Positions 6,279 through 6,320 of a stretch of DNA of 6,320 nucleotides are shown one piece after another. Source of the DNA: OMOG01 sp041485845 (GTDB lineage Bacteria > Acidobacteriota > Terriglobia > Bryobacterales > Bryobacteraceae). Position numbers and translations under genes: made by a program. Positions within the stretch are counted from its first letter, which is position 1, and the number at the start of each line of letters is the position of its first letter. The notes beneath the pieces are model-generated. The model was not told where the DNA came from, searched no databases, and saw nothing but the letters and a program-made list of their open reading frames with translations. Where the stretch lies: NCBI GenBank assembly GCA_041485845.1, contig JBGPKH010000541.1, forward strand, positions 1-6,320, in the 5' to 3' direction.

Positions 6279-6320
6279 GGGGACATCGTTTACACTTTAG
6301 ACCGGCGACATAGTTTACAC
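6277..6320. repeat. Direct repeat CCGGNGACATNGTTTACAC, two copies
   Basis: The 19-base copies at 6277-6295 and 6302-6320 differ at two positions and are spaced by 25 bases. Spaced terminal repeats of this kind are typical of transposase-binding sites in insertion-sequence ends. The second copy touches the window edge, so more copies may follow. Confidence 0.65.

Larger units (their letters stand above)
6196..6320. mobile_element. Insertion-sequence terminal region, family unresolved
   Basis: From about 6196 the sequence no longer resembles phosphoketolase and instead shows repeated motifs of the kind found at ends of insertion sequences, especially those with multiple terminal repeats such as IS21-like elements. 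Two TTGGCCCAC copies lie 23 bases apart, followed by two copies of CCGGNGACATNGTTTACAC 25 bases apart, the second ending at the window edge. No transposase frame is visible within the window. Whether one element or two abutting ends are present cannot be decided, and the exact junction and target duplication are not seen. Confidence 0.5.

Noticed and set aside
6269..6296. Promoter-like TTGACC and TACACT with a 16-base spacer on the plus strand
   Set aside because: The -10 match is weak (four of six) and it overlaps the inverted repeat and the direct repeat, so it is too uncertain to annotate, although a transposase promoter reading rightward remains possible.

Overview
The window is a bacterial chromosomal segment, GC-rich overall, in which every recognisable gene lies on the minus strand, so it reads from right to left. 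Genes are packed with gaps of 7 to 27 bases or short overlaps, as in a single operon. The mix of a phosphoketolase, a class I fructose-bisphosphate aldolase and an N-type (AtpD-AtpC-AtpQ) ATPase points to a Gram-negative, environmental bacterium. I cannot name the phylum from the sequence alone.

Layout in transcription order. Positions 6196-6320 look like insertion-sequence terminal DNA, with two different pairs of direct repeats. At 5699-6186 is the C-terminal end of a phosphoketolase gene (xfp), cut off by that DNA and also carrying an in-frame TAG. At 5309-5671 is a small SpoIIAA-like (STAS/SEC14-type) protein. At 3883-5283 is a class I aldolase fused in frame to the C-terminal cupin-like domain of a type I mannose-6-phosphate isomerase. 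At 3135-3905 is a HAD-IIB protein resembling the eukaryotic-type phosphomannomutase, clearly less GC-rich than its neighbours. At 2015-3124 is a GH130 family mannoside phosphorylase-like protein. At 439-2007 is the catalytic beta subunit of an N-type F-ATPase, broken by two small TA-rich insertions. At 60-467 is its epsilon subunit, and at 1-63 the first 21 codons of atpQ.

Taken together, the intact ancestor of this operon would link mannose-1-phosphate release (GH130), isomerisation to mannose-6-phosphate (PMM-like HAD), conversion to fructose-6-phosphate (ManA), and cleavage by phosphoketolase to acetyl phosphate, followed by an ATP-driven ion pump. This route is an inference from family knowledge. 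In the copy seen here xfp and atpD are broken and only a ManA fragment remains, attached to the aldolase, so the locus looks like one in decay or rearrangement. The aldolase, HAD, GH130 and SpoIIAA-like genes still look intact.

The most interesting points are the aldolase-ManA fusion, the two TA-flanked insertions in atpD that resemble excision footprints of a TA-targeting transposon, and the coupling of a mannoside phosphorylase to an N-ATPase operon. No tRNA, rRNA, CRISPR array or convincing terminator was seen.
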